Below are positions 10,926-21,397 of a stretch of 64,000 bases of DNA, one piece after another; position 1 is the first letter of the stretch, and each line of letters starts with the position of its first letter. Made by a program: the position numbers and the translations under genes. The stretch spans positions 49,409,355 through 49,473,354 of the forward strand of contig OX326960.1 of NCBI GenBank assembly GCA_946800325.1, written 5' to 3'. The notes beneath the pieces are model-generated. The model saw only the letters and a program-made list of their open reading frames with translations, made no database searches and was not told the DNA's origin. Source of the DNA: Luzula sylvatica. Lineage: Eukaryota > Streptophyta > Magnoliopsida > Poales > Juncaceae.

Positions 10926-11458
10926 GGACATGAAAAGTAGGAGAATGTTGCACCTCCCCCTTAGACTCCCCCACATCCTTGATGTGTCATCACAAGATTT
11001 AACACCTTAAAATTTAACATATTGATTCATGATTTAACATCTTAACTATATGTAAAACCATGAATTGAGATGTTAAACCATAAATTAAGATGTTAAATCA
11101 TGAATCAAGATGTTAAATTTTAAGGTGTTAAATCGTGTGATGACACATCAAGGATACTTATGCTGAGATAAGTATCTTTGCAGAGATACTTATGCAGAGC
11201 TACTTAGTAGGATTAACTTCTAAGTATTGATTTGAATTAATCCAACTAAGTATCTCTGCATATGACTTATATATTTTGTTTCTGATTTTTTTACCTCCTT
11301 AGACTTAAGTATCTCTGCATAAGACTTAAACAATTAGTTCGTAATAATCTTAATATTAGTTGGTAATAATCTTAATATTAGTTGGTAATAATCTTAATAT
11401 CAGAAATCAGAAACAAAATATATAAGTCATATGCAGAGATACTTAGTTGGATTAACTT
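10926..11458. repeat. MITE copy plus AAGTATCTCTGCAT hairpin repeats between modules C and D
   Basis: The MITE copy (GGAGAATGTTGCACCTCC near 10940, internal TTAACATCTT repeats, ATGACACATCAAGG near 11141) is followed by inverted and direct 14-bp AAGTATCTCTGCAT units and three short tandem repeats of TTAGTTGGTAATAATC or close variants near 11335-11395. There is no coding content beyond the AGO edge. Confidence 0.7.
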
Positions 11459-12336
11459 CTAAGTAACTGGAGGCGTTTGTCGCCTGCGAGTCGATGAACC
11501 TCTCTCAATACAGCTTCTATATTGTTCGCATTCGGCTCCACTATTGTTTCCATGCATGGTCTTTGTTTGAAAACCTTTCAGAAGTTAATACAAATTAACT
11601 AAATTAGTTCATGAATAAAGGAAATAAATGGTGTTATCCCTCTCTTTTTGTTCAATTGCCATAAACAATTAAAAATTATAACTCAACCAATCAATGGTCT
11701 AGATTGAATTTATAATGTGAAATAAAAAAATGAGTTATACTATATTATAGCTCTTATAAATAATATACCAATATGATAAAAAATTATGCATCAGAAATTA
11801 GAATAAAATTATAAAAAAAAGTACCTTTCCCAAATCATTACACGTCCAGACCAAATCCTCGCAGAAACTAACTTGGTGCCGATTCATCTTTGTTGAAAAG
11901 CTAACACAAGCCCAACGGTTAACCCTACCACCATTGACCATTTTCTAAACATCAAATAGTTGTAAACAGTTCATTGGACATAGAGGTTAATAACATTATG
12001 AAAATTTACAAGATCATGGTTTAGGCTTAATCACCTTTCTTGTCATGTCCCATTTACCCAATTGAGGAGTATATGACTTGCATTCTCCAGACTCGTGATA
12101 TTTCAACTATAAAAAGGAATCATATACATATTTAAGTCTTACAATAATAATAATTATGAGTTAACAAAATTAAACATGAGTACACTAGGTGGAAGAAGGA
12201 CACGAGCATCAACAGAAACCATTTGACTCGAGACATCTAGTCCAAATTCCATTGCATAATTATCATCATTATAACGGTTTTTCTTTAACACCTACAAAAA
12301 AATCAGAACTATTCATAGAATCACAGACGTTTATGG
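11459..12336 (-). pseudogene. AGO: AGO linker-2/MID module D (inverted)
   Basis: This carries AGO exons 12-9 on the minus strand. Its diagnostic bases (CTTTAACACC at exon 9, GGTGCCGATTC in exon 11, GTACCTTTCC at the donor) are the reverse complement of module B. It is the mirror partner of B across an axis at about 10,670. Exon 11 reads CCAAATC where B has the TAG stop, so B's stop arose after the inversion or D was corrected. Confidence 0.87.
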
Positions 12337-12837
12337 GCATGAAAAGTAGGAGAATGTTGCACCTCCCCCTTAGACTCCCCCACATCCTTGATGTGTCATC
12401 ACAAGATTTAACACCTTAAAATTTAACATCTTGATTCATGATTTAACATCTTAATTATATGTAACATATAATTAAGATGTTAAATCATGAATCAAGATGT
12501 TAAATTTTAATGTGTTAAATCATGTGATGACACATCAAGGATACTTATGCAGAGATACTTATGCAGAGCTACTTATTAGTTGGATTAACTTCTAAGTATT
12601 GATTTGAATTAATCCAACTAAGTATCTCTGCATAAGTATCTATGCATATGACTTATTTATTTTGTTTCTGATTTCTTTACCTCCTTAGGCTTAAGTATCT
12701 CTGCATAAGACTTAAACAATTAGTTGGTAATAATCTTAATATTAGTTGGTAATAATCTTAATATCAGAAATCAGAAACAAAATATATAAGTCATATGCAG
12801 AGATACTTATGCAGAGATACTTAGTTGGATTAACTTC
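12337..12837. repeat. MITE palindrome and hairpin repeats between modules D and E
   Basis: This is the mirror image of the 8515-8945 block: a MITE palindrome at about 12,385-12,541 followed by AAGTATCTCTGCAT direct and inverted units and repeated TTAGTTGGTAATAATC. Its similarity to the A-B junction shows that the junction existed before the whole segment was inverted. Confidence 0.75.
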
Positions 12838-13674
12838 TAAGTAACTGGAGGCGTTTGTCGCCTGCGAGTCGATGAACCTCTCTCAATACAGCTTCTATAT
12901 TGTTCGCATTCGGCTCCACTATTGTTTCCATGTATGGTCTTTGTTTGAAAACCTTTCGGAAGTTAATACAAATTAACTAAATTAGTTCATGAATAAAGGA
13001 TATAAATGGTGTTATCCCTCTCTTTTAGTTCAATTGCCATAAAAAATTAAAAATGATAACTCAACCAATCAATGGTCTAGATTGAATTTATAATGTGAAA
13101 TAAAAAAAATGAGTTATACTATATTATAGCTCTTATAAATAATATACCAATATGATAAAAAATTATGCATCAGAAATTAGAATAAAATTATAAAAAAAGT
13201 ACCATTCCCAAATCATTACACATCTAGACCAAATCCTCGCAGAAACTAACTTGGTGCTGATTCATCTTTGTTGAAAAGCTAACACAAGCCCAACGGTTAA
13301 CCCTACCACCATTGACCATTTTCTAAACATCAAATAGTTGTAAACAGTTCATTAGACTTGGAGGTTAATAACATTATAAAAATTTACAAGATCATGGTTT
13401 AGGCTTAATCACCTATCCTGTCATGTCCCATTTACCCAATTGAGGAGTATATGACTTGCATTCTCCAGACTCGTGATATTTCAACTATAAAAAGGAATCA
13501 TATACATATTTAAGTCTTACAATAATAATAATTATGAGTTAACAAAATTAAACATGAGTACACTAGGTGGAAGAAGGACACGAGCATCAACAGAAACCAT
13601 TTGACTCGAGACATCTAGTCCAAATTCCATTGCATAATTATCATCATTATAAGGGTTTTGATTTACCACCTACA
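12838..13674 (-). pseudogene. AGO: AGO linker-2/MID module E (inverted), 3' end of copy P2
   Basis: AGO exons 12-9 on the minus strand, contiguous through the MITE with exon 8 at 14,020-14,143 of copy P2. It is the mirror partner of module A (7683-8514). Small changes include AAGGGTTTTGATTTACC where most copies have AACGGTTTTGCTTTACC. Confidence 0.86.
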
Positions 13675-13726
13675 AAAAAATCAGAATTATTCATAGAATC
13701 ACAAACGTTTATGGGCATGAAAAGTA

Positions 13727-13751
13727 GGAGAATGTTGCACCTCCCCCTTAG

Positions 13752-13791
<40 letters not shown>

Positions 13792-13993
13792 CTTTGATGT
13801 GTCATCACAAGATTTAAAACCTTAAAATTTAACATCTTAATTCATGATTTAACAATTTAATTATATGTAAAACCATGAATTAAGATGTTAAATCATTAAT
13901 CAAGATGTTAAATTTTAAGGTGTTAAATCATGTGAAGACACATCAAGGATGTGGGGGGAGGCTAAGGGAGAGGTGCATCACTACTCTGAAAAC
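13727..13993. mobile_element. MITE in intron 8 of AGO P2
   Basis: This is the same insertion as 7386-7625, in reverse, flanked by TA (13,725-13,726 and 13,994-13,995). Its position in the same intron confirms that the MITE was already in the AGO head before the inverted repeat formed. One terminal repeat has been expanded by a long C-tract. Confidence 0.78.
13753..13788. repeat. Poly-C tract of 36 bases
   Basis: An uninterrupted run of C replaces the CTTAGACTCCCCCACATCC region of the MITE terminus seen in the other copies. Such a tract is prone to slippage and to assembly or base-calling error. Confidence 0.9.
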
Positions 13994-14019
13994 TAATATA
14001 TGTATACAATATAACATTA

Positions 14020-17000
14020 CATCTAAAATGTCCTTTTGTCGGTCCATTGGTGGGCGTTGACAACAATCTAGAAGCATTTCACTAACTTGTTTTTCATTGA
14101 GTTTGTTAAGATCAAACCTCTGTCCAGATATAATATTACACACCTATAAGGCATGTTTGATTTGAGGGATTTTAGTGTATTGTACTCGAGTATCCTGTAT
14201 TTTGATCAAAATCGGTTGTTTGATTTTATGATGTATTGCATTTCATGTCTCAAATCCCTGTATAATGTACTCCAGCAAAAAAATATGTATTCCAAAATAC
14301 ACGGACCTCTCTTCGTCTGTGTATTTAGTATTGGGCGCGAAAATATTCATTACCCGCTTATCTCCTCCATTTTTGTCTCATCCCTTTCACGCTTAACCCT
14401 AGCTGTTGAAGAAATTACTCACTTCCTCGTCAATATTTTCACTCTTCCCATCCAGCCTCCTATTCAGTTACGCCATTGTTGAGTTCTATTGCAAAGAACA
14501 GCCTTTTACCACTCTTTGTCGTCAATTTTGTTTTGAAAAAACTCTTGCGATAAGTTGTTTCTCCTGGTGAGTTCTTTTGCTCACTTGTTATTGATGGTCA
14601 ATCGTTTCTATTGACTTTATTTGTTTATCGATTCATTAATTGGTTGCTCACTTCGTGAGTTTTTTTGCAAATTTCTTGAAACAGCACCATGCGTCGCTTG
14701 AAAAGAGCCAAAATTATTTCGTAACCTCTTAAGAAGGAACAATAAAACTTTTGAACTAGCAAGACAAGTTATTTCTCCTGTAAAATTATCTTTTGAGTAA
14801 ATCTCTTTTGCCTATTTCTTTTCATTGCAACAACTCCTTTCGAAAGTCAGTTCTCTATTAAAGATGTACATAATCAGTTTTGTCTTTCATTATTTTAGTT
14901 TGATAAAATCCAAAATTCACACTTTATGCTACCTTGAACTCAAATTGGAGCCAAGTCCTTGAACTCTTAATTGTTTACAGTAGTCTATTAACTTCAAGTA
15001 AACTTAGATGAATTTGTACCAACTGCCATTAGTTGATCCTTACTCTCTTAATTAGCTAATGACTGTCATTAATTGATCTTTACTCTTGTAATTAATGTAG
15101 GTTCGTTGCAAAATGCAATGCAATGCAACATTGCTGATGAACATAATCGCAAAAAGTGATGAGCCGAGCATTTGTTTTTATTTACCTAAGTTGTAATTTT
15201 TATTAAAACTTTTCTGATTTTGCTTATTTCATATTAAGAAAATTGTGAGTTTTGTGATAGTTATGTAATGACTATTTGTTTGGACTCTTATGTTTAATTA
15301 AGCATTTTTTTTATTCAAATATTAAAATTTTGTTATGAAGTGTTATTTGGATTAATTATTCTGAATGAATGGAATAGATGGATTAATTAGTCTACTTATT
15401 ATGATTTAGTCCAATTTGTGAATTTTGAAATATTTTTTGTTATCCGTTTTTAAATTGTAATTTTTGTAATTAATTTTTTTTTGTTCTTAATTTTTTTCAA
15501 ACATTTTTAATTATTATATGTTAAGAATGGAATATTGGACATGTTATTGTATTATAATAAATTAGTAATGAAATATTGAACCAAATAACTATAAGCAATA
15601 TAACTAAATTCACAACCCACTAATGCAAGTCAAACAACATATTTCATATCCATGATTTTGTAGTTCATCAGATCAAACAACGTTCATGAATCATCAAATC
15701 CATGTATAGTTATATCCATGTAATCTCAAATACATTGTATACCAAAATACCCCAAATCAAACATACCCAAAGAAAAGTATGTCAAATAAAGTAAATAAGA
15801 TACTAAAAAAGATTTTATAATTTCATTTTTTAAGAATAAAACCTCCATTGGGAGATACGTGATCCTTTTGGCATTGCCAGCTCGAAGACAAGGCAATTCA
15901 GGATGCTTTAAATCGGCGTCATATTGATTCTTAAAGAATTGTACTACAGAAGTTATATCGTCTTCTTTATCCAGAGGAAACCTAAATAGAATATTAATGA
16001 AATAAAGTTATCAACACTTCAAAATTTCATTAAACAAAATAAATCATTTCAACATGTAAAAAACTTTATTAAACAAAATACATATCAAGAAAGGGAAGTA
16101 CGTTAAATCTTTCGCCGAAAGACGCGAAACACCTGTAATTTTGTATCTAATCCGACTTTTGGGCCGATGAATCGTTTCCACTATTACACCTCTGAGTACA
16201 TTCGCTAGCTATTCATTATATATGATATGAAACATTAGAAAAAACCTTAGTCCTATCTCCGTCATTGAGAGGATCAGAAAAGTCATTTATGTGCAAGGCT
16301 TCCTTTACAAAGTCCAAAACTGGCATGCCTTTGTAAAACGAAGTTCCGACTGAATCTATACACGAATAAAACCACATTGATTAAAAATAAATACGATTAC
16401 AAATGGATATCTAGAAGGACAAAATGAACATTAAAAAATTTTCCTACCAATTTGTAGCGCTAAGCCCATTTGAGTTGGGACAAGGCTCTGATAAAACCCG
16501 CGCCAGCACTCAGCTCCGAACCCCAAGTCAGGAGCTCCATATCCAAATTGGGGAGAGAAGAAGGACGGCCCACACATATATAGTATAGCTACAATGTTTT
16601 TAAATTAGTTTATACAAGATTAAGAACAAACTAATTTTCTGCAAAGCTGAACAAATGATAAATGATAAATGATAAAGCTAATATATACCTATTCATGGAA
16701 GATTCTGTCAAGACAACACGAAGGGCCTGAATAGTATCCCGAGGCTCATCTAATTGCCTCCCTTTCAAGAACTCCTTCAGATGATGCACGTAACGAGTCC
16801 AAACGAGTTTTATCGTAACCGTATACTTCCTCCTCTTTTCAGTTTCACCCCTACAATTATGAAATAGGTTACTTAATACATTCTAATGAAGTATTTAATA
16901 TTTATATAGCATGCGTACATACCGCTGTAACTTGGTTGTGAACTCTTTTGATTCGAATGGGAGTTCACCGGCTGTATATAGAGTGTTTTTACCATTATAG

Positions 17001-17444
17001 ACTGGCAACTTGCCCCCTAAGCAGGATTTCTGATGAGCTTTTACAAGCGCAGAGATAATCAACCGATTTGTGGATTCATATGCCGGTTTAGGTGATATTG
17101 CCACCTAAAACGAGTTCAAATTATCAAAATATGTGTCGGCACCACATGACTATTTCTAAAACAAACAAAGAAAGAAGAATACACTATGATTCGGTTCAGG
17201 AAAGAAATAAGAAGATACTGCTTACATCGTAACGAAAAATACTCTTTTCAGCAACTAATTGGACCAAGAAATGGTTGGCTCTTACTACACATTTTTCACC
17301 CAAAGAACCAAACCCCGGCCGCACCGGCAATATCACAGCCTTGCTCGACAATGGCTGAACGACTCTGCTTTGAACCGGCGGGGCAAAAATTGCTTCCGGT
17401 GTAGGACCAACCCAGGCAATGCGTTTCTCACCGCGCATCGACAT
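14020..17444 (-). pseudogene. AGO: AGO5-like Argonaute, 5' part inverted (copy P2)
   Basis: This is the minus-strand mirror of P1. Exons: 17,226-17,444, 16,923-17,104, about 16,689-16,856, about 16,448-16,588, about 16,246-16,355, 16,102-16,208, 15,843-15,981 and 14,020-14,143, continuing into module E. The N domain, linker 1, PAZ and the start of linker 2 are recognisable. PAZ keeps the CGA codon that P1 lost. Exon 4 has four extra bases (ACTATATATGTG for ACTATGTG), which shifts the frame. Intron 5 has lost about 40 bp but keeps an AG. Intron 7 holds the Harbinger-like element. Similarity to P1 ends 8 bp before the ATG, where a truncated Mutator-like terminal repeat begins, so no promoter accompanies it. 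Confidence 0.9.
14150..15767. mobile_element. Harbinger-like non-autonomous element in AGO intron 7
   Basis: The empty intron in other copies reads ACCTATAAAGAAAAG (54.51 kb in reverse context, 7.23 kb). Here it is split by 1618 bp with ends GGCATGTTTGATTTG and, in complement, GGTATGTTTGATTTG. The flanks are TAA at the left and CAA at the right, consistent with a 3-bp TAA duplication carrying one change, as for PIF/Harbinger elements. No transposase is visible. A 109-codon frame at 14,153-14,482 begins at the terminal repeat and is not recognised; the following 300 bp resemble a transcribed leader and might be captured host sequence. Confidence 0.65.
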
Positions 17445-17448
17445 GATA

Positions 17449-19075
17449 TTTCTATCTTTTTGGAAATTTCAAAAAACTTTTTTTACCAAACTTTTATTTT
17501 CAAATACATCTAGAGGGATTAAAACTAACTATGGATGATATTAAATTTTTTTTTTAACTAAAATACTTTTCTATTTACATATGTTGTAATTAAAAAATTA
17601 TTATTTTTTATTAATTTTAGAAAATCATACAAAATTTTTACCATATAATATTTTTTAAAAAATAATTATTATATGTAATATTTATAAAATAGTTAAAAAA
17701 AACAATATTAAAAGAACACCTTGCAAAAAATTTAGCATATAACAAACAATAATTGTTATTTTTTTTCTTGAAAAACTAACATATAATAATAATAATATGA
17801 ACAACAATATTAAAAGAACACCTTGCAAATATTTAAAAAATAAAATATTATGAAACTATTTAAAAAAACATAAAATGAGAATGGTAATAAAAAACTTGAT
17901 ATTTAAACAGATACTTTTCTATCGATATATTTTCAAGGTGTTTATTTATCATTATTTATTTTAGGGAAATTTTCAAAAAACCCCCTATCTTTTTTGGATA
18001 TTCTAAAATACCCCCTATCTTTTTGGAAACTCCAAAAAACCGCCTCTACCAAACTTTTATTTTCAAATACCCCCTATGGGGTTAAAATTAACTATGGATG
18101 GTGTTAAATATTTTGTTATGACCAAAATACCCTTATTTTTACATATTTAGTAATTAAAATAATATTTTTGTAATTTGTATTAATTTTAAAAAAGTCCTAA
18201 TTTTTTTTAGCTTATAATAATTTTTAAAAAATAATTATCATATGTTATATTTATATAATTTTAATATTTCATACATTATATATATTTGACTTTCATATTT
18301 TTTTACTGAAAAAATAACATAAAATAATAATAATATGAACAATAATATTAAAAGAATACCTTGCAAATATTTAGAAATTAAAATATCATGGATCTATTAA
18401 AAACATACATAAAAGAAGAACGAAAATAAAAATAAAATAGATGTTTAAATAAATATTTTTCTATCAATATATTTTCAAGGTGTTTATTTTATTATTATCT
18501 GATGTTAGTTTTTCATGAATAATAAATGAAATATTAAAATTATACAAACACAACATTTAATAATTTATTTTTGTGAAATCATTATATGTTAAAAATTATT
18601 TATGAATTTTCTTAAAACTAATAAAATTAATTTAAAAAATAACAAAAATATATATATGAAAATAGAAGGGTATTTTGGTCAAAAAATTTTTTTAACACCA
18701 TCCATGGTTAGATTTAACCCCTATAGGGGGGTATTTGAAAATAAAACTTTGGTAGAGGGGGTTTTTTGGAGTTTCCAAAAAGATAGGGGGTTTTTTAGAA
18801 TATCCAAAAAAGATAGGGGGTTTTTTGAAAATTTTCCTTTATATTTTATTATTATCTGGTGTCAATGTTGTAAAAAAGGTGTAAAACGGTAAAAAGGAAA
18901 AACGGTGTCATAACGTACTGTTTTTTACAAGAAAATTTAAAAGACGATCAACCGTTTTTTAATTAAAAAACGTTTTACACACCTTTTTTTTTTGAATTTC
19001 CAAAAAGATAGGATTTTTTTTAGAATATCAAAAAAGTTAGGGAGTTTTTTTTTTAAAATTTGATCCCTAAAAAAC
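17449..19075. mobile_element. Outer, truncated Mutator-like element with nested insertions (unit 1)
   Basis: The left part (TCTTTTTGGAAATTTC, ACCAAACTTTTATTTTC, CTATGGATGATATTAAA) and the right part (TTTCCAAAAAGATAGG, AGAATATCAAAAAAG) are diverged versions of the terminal repeats of the inner element at 17,964-18,837. The left terminus is cut at the boundary with AGO P2. A 110-bp piece starting CAATGTTGTAAAA near 18,868 resembles the left end of the hAT family found at 26.0 kb. Confidence 0.55.
17964..18837. mobile_element. Mutator-like MITE with long terminal inverted repeats (inner, unit 1)
   Basis: Terminal inverted repeats of about 175 bp start GGGAAATTTTCAAAAAACCC at the left and, in complement, GGAAAATTTTCAAAAAACCC at the right. 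Each includes CCCCCTATCTTTTTTGG, TACCAAA(A/G)CTTTTATTTTC-like and ATGGATGGTGTTAAA blocks. The 0.5-kb interior is AT-rich with no transposase. Long terminal repeats point to the Mutator superfamily, but I could not resolve a 9-bp target duplication in the T-rich flank. Confidence 0.65.
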
Positions 19076-20521
19076 ATTGTAAAATATAGATCAAAGAAAC
19101 AACAAAAAGCATGTCACAGTAGACAGTATCACAGTACACGCACAACGGCACAAGAGCCAAAATGGTTGCACTCGAACAGGAAAATATGAAAAGTTTTGTA
19201 AACTGAGCACGAAAGTGTAGACCATGGAGCTAAGCATAGACATTATCTAGTGTGCAGAATCATATCTTCACAGTTTAATTTTCTTTGCAAGGATCATGCA
19301 GTGTTGACAATGACATGTGATAATCAAAGGGGTCTTAACTTAATCCATCTTATAATATCTGTGTGATTTAGTTTGCTAATTTTTAGGTCAAAATTGATCG
19401 AGGTGTGCAGAATCATATCTTCACACTTTTTTATTTTTTTTTCGTTCTTAGTAAGTGCCAAAAAGTGTCATGTATGGACACAGTTATTTTTCTGTATTAT
19501 ACGTGTTATATTATTTATACTATTCAGTTTTAATATTGAATTATATGCATTTTAATCATTTCCTAAATTACGAATGGGTCATTTTTCTCAAATATAGCAG
19601 CATTGCTTAAAAGTTATGAATTCAAGATTCTTTTCGCAAAAAAGTTCTTACAGCTTTATATATAAAAAAAAATTATTTCCATTTTTTTTCTTTAAAATTT
19701 GCAATGATCAATGTATTTGTAAATATTTTCAAGATATGCTGTAATATCCCCTAATATGCTTGAAACACTCTTATATATTTTAGCTCATTTAGTTTTTTTT
19801 ATGGGAAAATTTAATATGTAGACCAAATAATTTGAAATTATCTAAAATAGACAACGAAGTTTCAAAATTTGAGTTATAACACTATCGACATTTCGAAAGT
19901 CGAGCGATTCAAAATGACCGATTTTTCAAAAGTCGGACGTTTTCTTAATTATTCCCAAACATCTAAATCCCGACCAGAAGTTTATTAAAATGCACTAGAC
20001 TTTTCAAAGGTTGAATGTTTTGAGTGCATTGATTTCACTCCCCAATAATCTCCCCCAACAAGCAACATGTTATTTGAGTTAATATATTTTTGCCCAATTT
20101 TTTTCCCCAACATTTCCTATGTTTATATATTTAACTAAGTTAATATATTTAATTAATATGATAACTAGTACATGTCAGCTATTAACATAATACCTAATTA
20201 ACATTAGTTGGAATTCATAAATTTGAATAAATATTTATGAATTTTTAATTATATGTTCTAATTATCACGTTAATTAAATATAATAGTTCAATAATGGAGA
20301 ATTCGGCAGGTAGATTTTGGAGTCAATTAATTTTTTTTTTTTTAATATCAACTCTACTGTTTATGCATGAAAAAAAATATATAAAATTTTATTTGACAAG
20401 CATGATTTAATAGCTAACAAATAGCTAACAAATAACATGATTTTTTTTGGATTTTTAGAAGGGTATTCTTTACGATTCGAAAAGAAAATAGCTAAAAATA
20501 GCATGATTTAATATTTTTTAG
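19076..20521. other. AT-rich sequence between Mutator-like element and subtilase exon
   Basis: No coding exon is recognised. It ends with a splice acceptor (TTTTTTAG) directly before the subtilase exon, so the distal part is probably the original subtilase intron. The same sequence recurs at 36.75-38.20 kb with few differences. No upstream subtilase exons with the catalytic Asp, His or Asn are present in either copy. Confidence 0.5.
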
Positions 20522-21397
20522 GAGAGAGTTTTGCGATGATATCCGGGACAAGCATGGCGGCGCCACACGTGGCGGGACTAGCAGCCCTGATAAAACAAAA
20601 ATATCCCGATTTTACCCCTGCAGCCATTGGGTCGGCTTTGTCCACATCAGCTTCGTTGGAGGACAGAAACGGAAACCCAATTTTGGCGCAAAGGACTTAT
20701 GCTAACTCTGATTCTACTCAATCTCAAGCTACTCCTTTCGATATGGGAAGCGGGTTCGCCAATGCCACCTCAGCCCTAGATCCTGGCCTCATCTTCGATT
20801 CCAGTAAGTACCGGACCCATCCAGTTCTTATGCAAATTTCTTAACTAGAGGCGTTCAGTTCATGAGATGTCCAATTCATTTTTTGCCAGTACAGTACTGA
20901 CGATTCCAGTTCATTTATTCCAGACTGCACTGTAGATATCCAGTTCATATGGATTTGCTAATTTGTTTTTATTGTTTTACGCAGGTTATGATGATTTTTT
21001 ATCCTTTCTTTGCGGAATTAACGGGTCGGGTCCAGTAGTACTCAACTACACGGGCGATACATGTGGGAATTCAACTTCGACCCTTAACGGGTCGGATCTG
21101 AATCTCCCTTCGATCACAATTTCAGTGCTCAACCAAACCCGAACCGTAACTAGAACCGTTACCAATGTTGCACGTGACGAATCATATGTACTAGGGTACA
21201 GCGACCCATTTGGTGCATCGATATCCGTGTCGCCGAATCAGTTCTTTATTGCTAAGGGGGGAAAACAGAGCATGAAATTTGTTATAAGCGCGACTCAGAA
21301 TGACTCGACTCCTAGTTATGGAAAAGTTGGGTTTTATGGGGATAGGGGCCACATGATAATTATCCCCGTTTCGATTATCACAAAGGTTATATATTAA
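20522..21397 (+). pseudogene. SBT2-type subtilase, last two exons only (unit 1)
   Basis: Plant subtilases are secreted serine proteases. Exon 20,522-20,803 encodes the catalytic serine block GTSMAAPHVAGLAALIKQK, then ATPFDMGSGFANATSALDPG; exon 20,985-21,397 encodes the fibronectin-III-like C-terminal domain (DDFLSFLCGINGS, DLNLPSIT, TRTVTNVA) and ends in TAA. The intron 20,804-20,984 has GTAAGT and GCAG borders. The short insertion-rich DxNGxPIxAQR and SFLCGINGSxPVVLNYTG blocks are typical of the SBT2 group. The signal peptide, prodomain and the Asp, His and Asn catalytic regions are absent, so no active protease can be made. The frame is intact through both exons. Confidence 0.88.

Noticed and set aside
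7582..13797. Repeated 76-91 codon frames beginning MEEGHEHQQKPFDSRH as a novel small-protein family
   Set aside because: They are the antisense strand of AGO exon 9, and their similarity to each other only reflects the duplicated exon and MITE.
17449..19075. Pack-MULE capture of AGO
   Set aside because: The AGO copies lie outside the terminal repeats, the outer repeat is truncated at the junction, and no second terminus encloses AGO.
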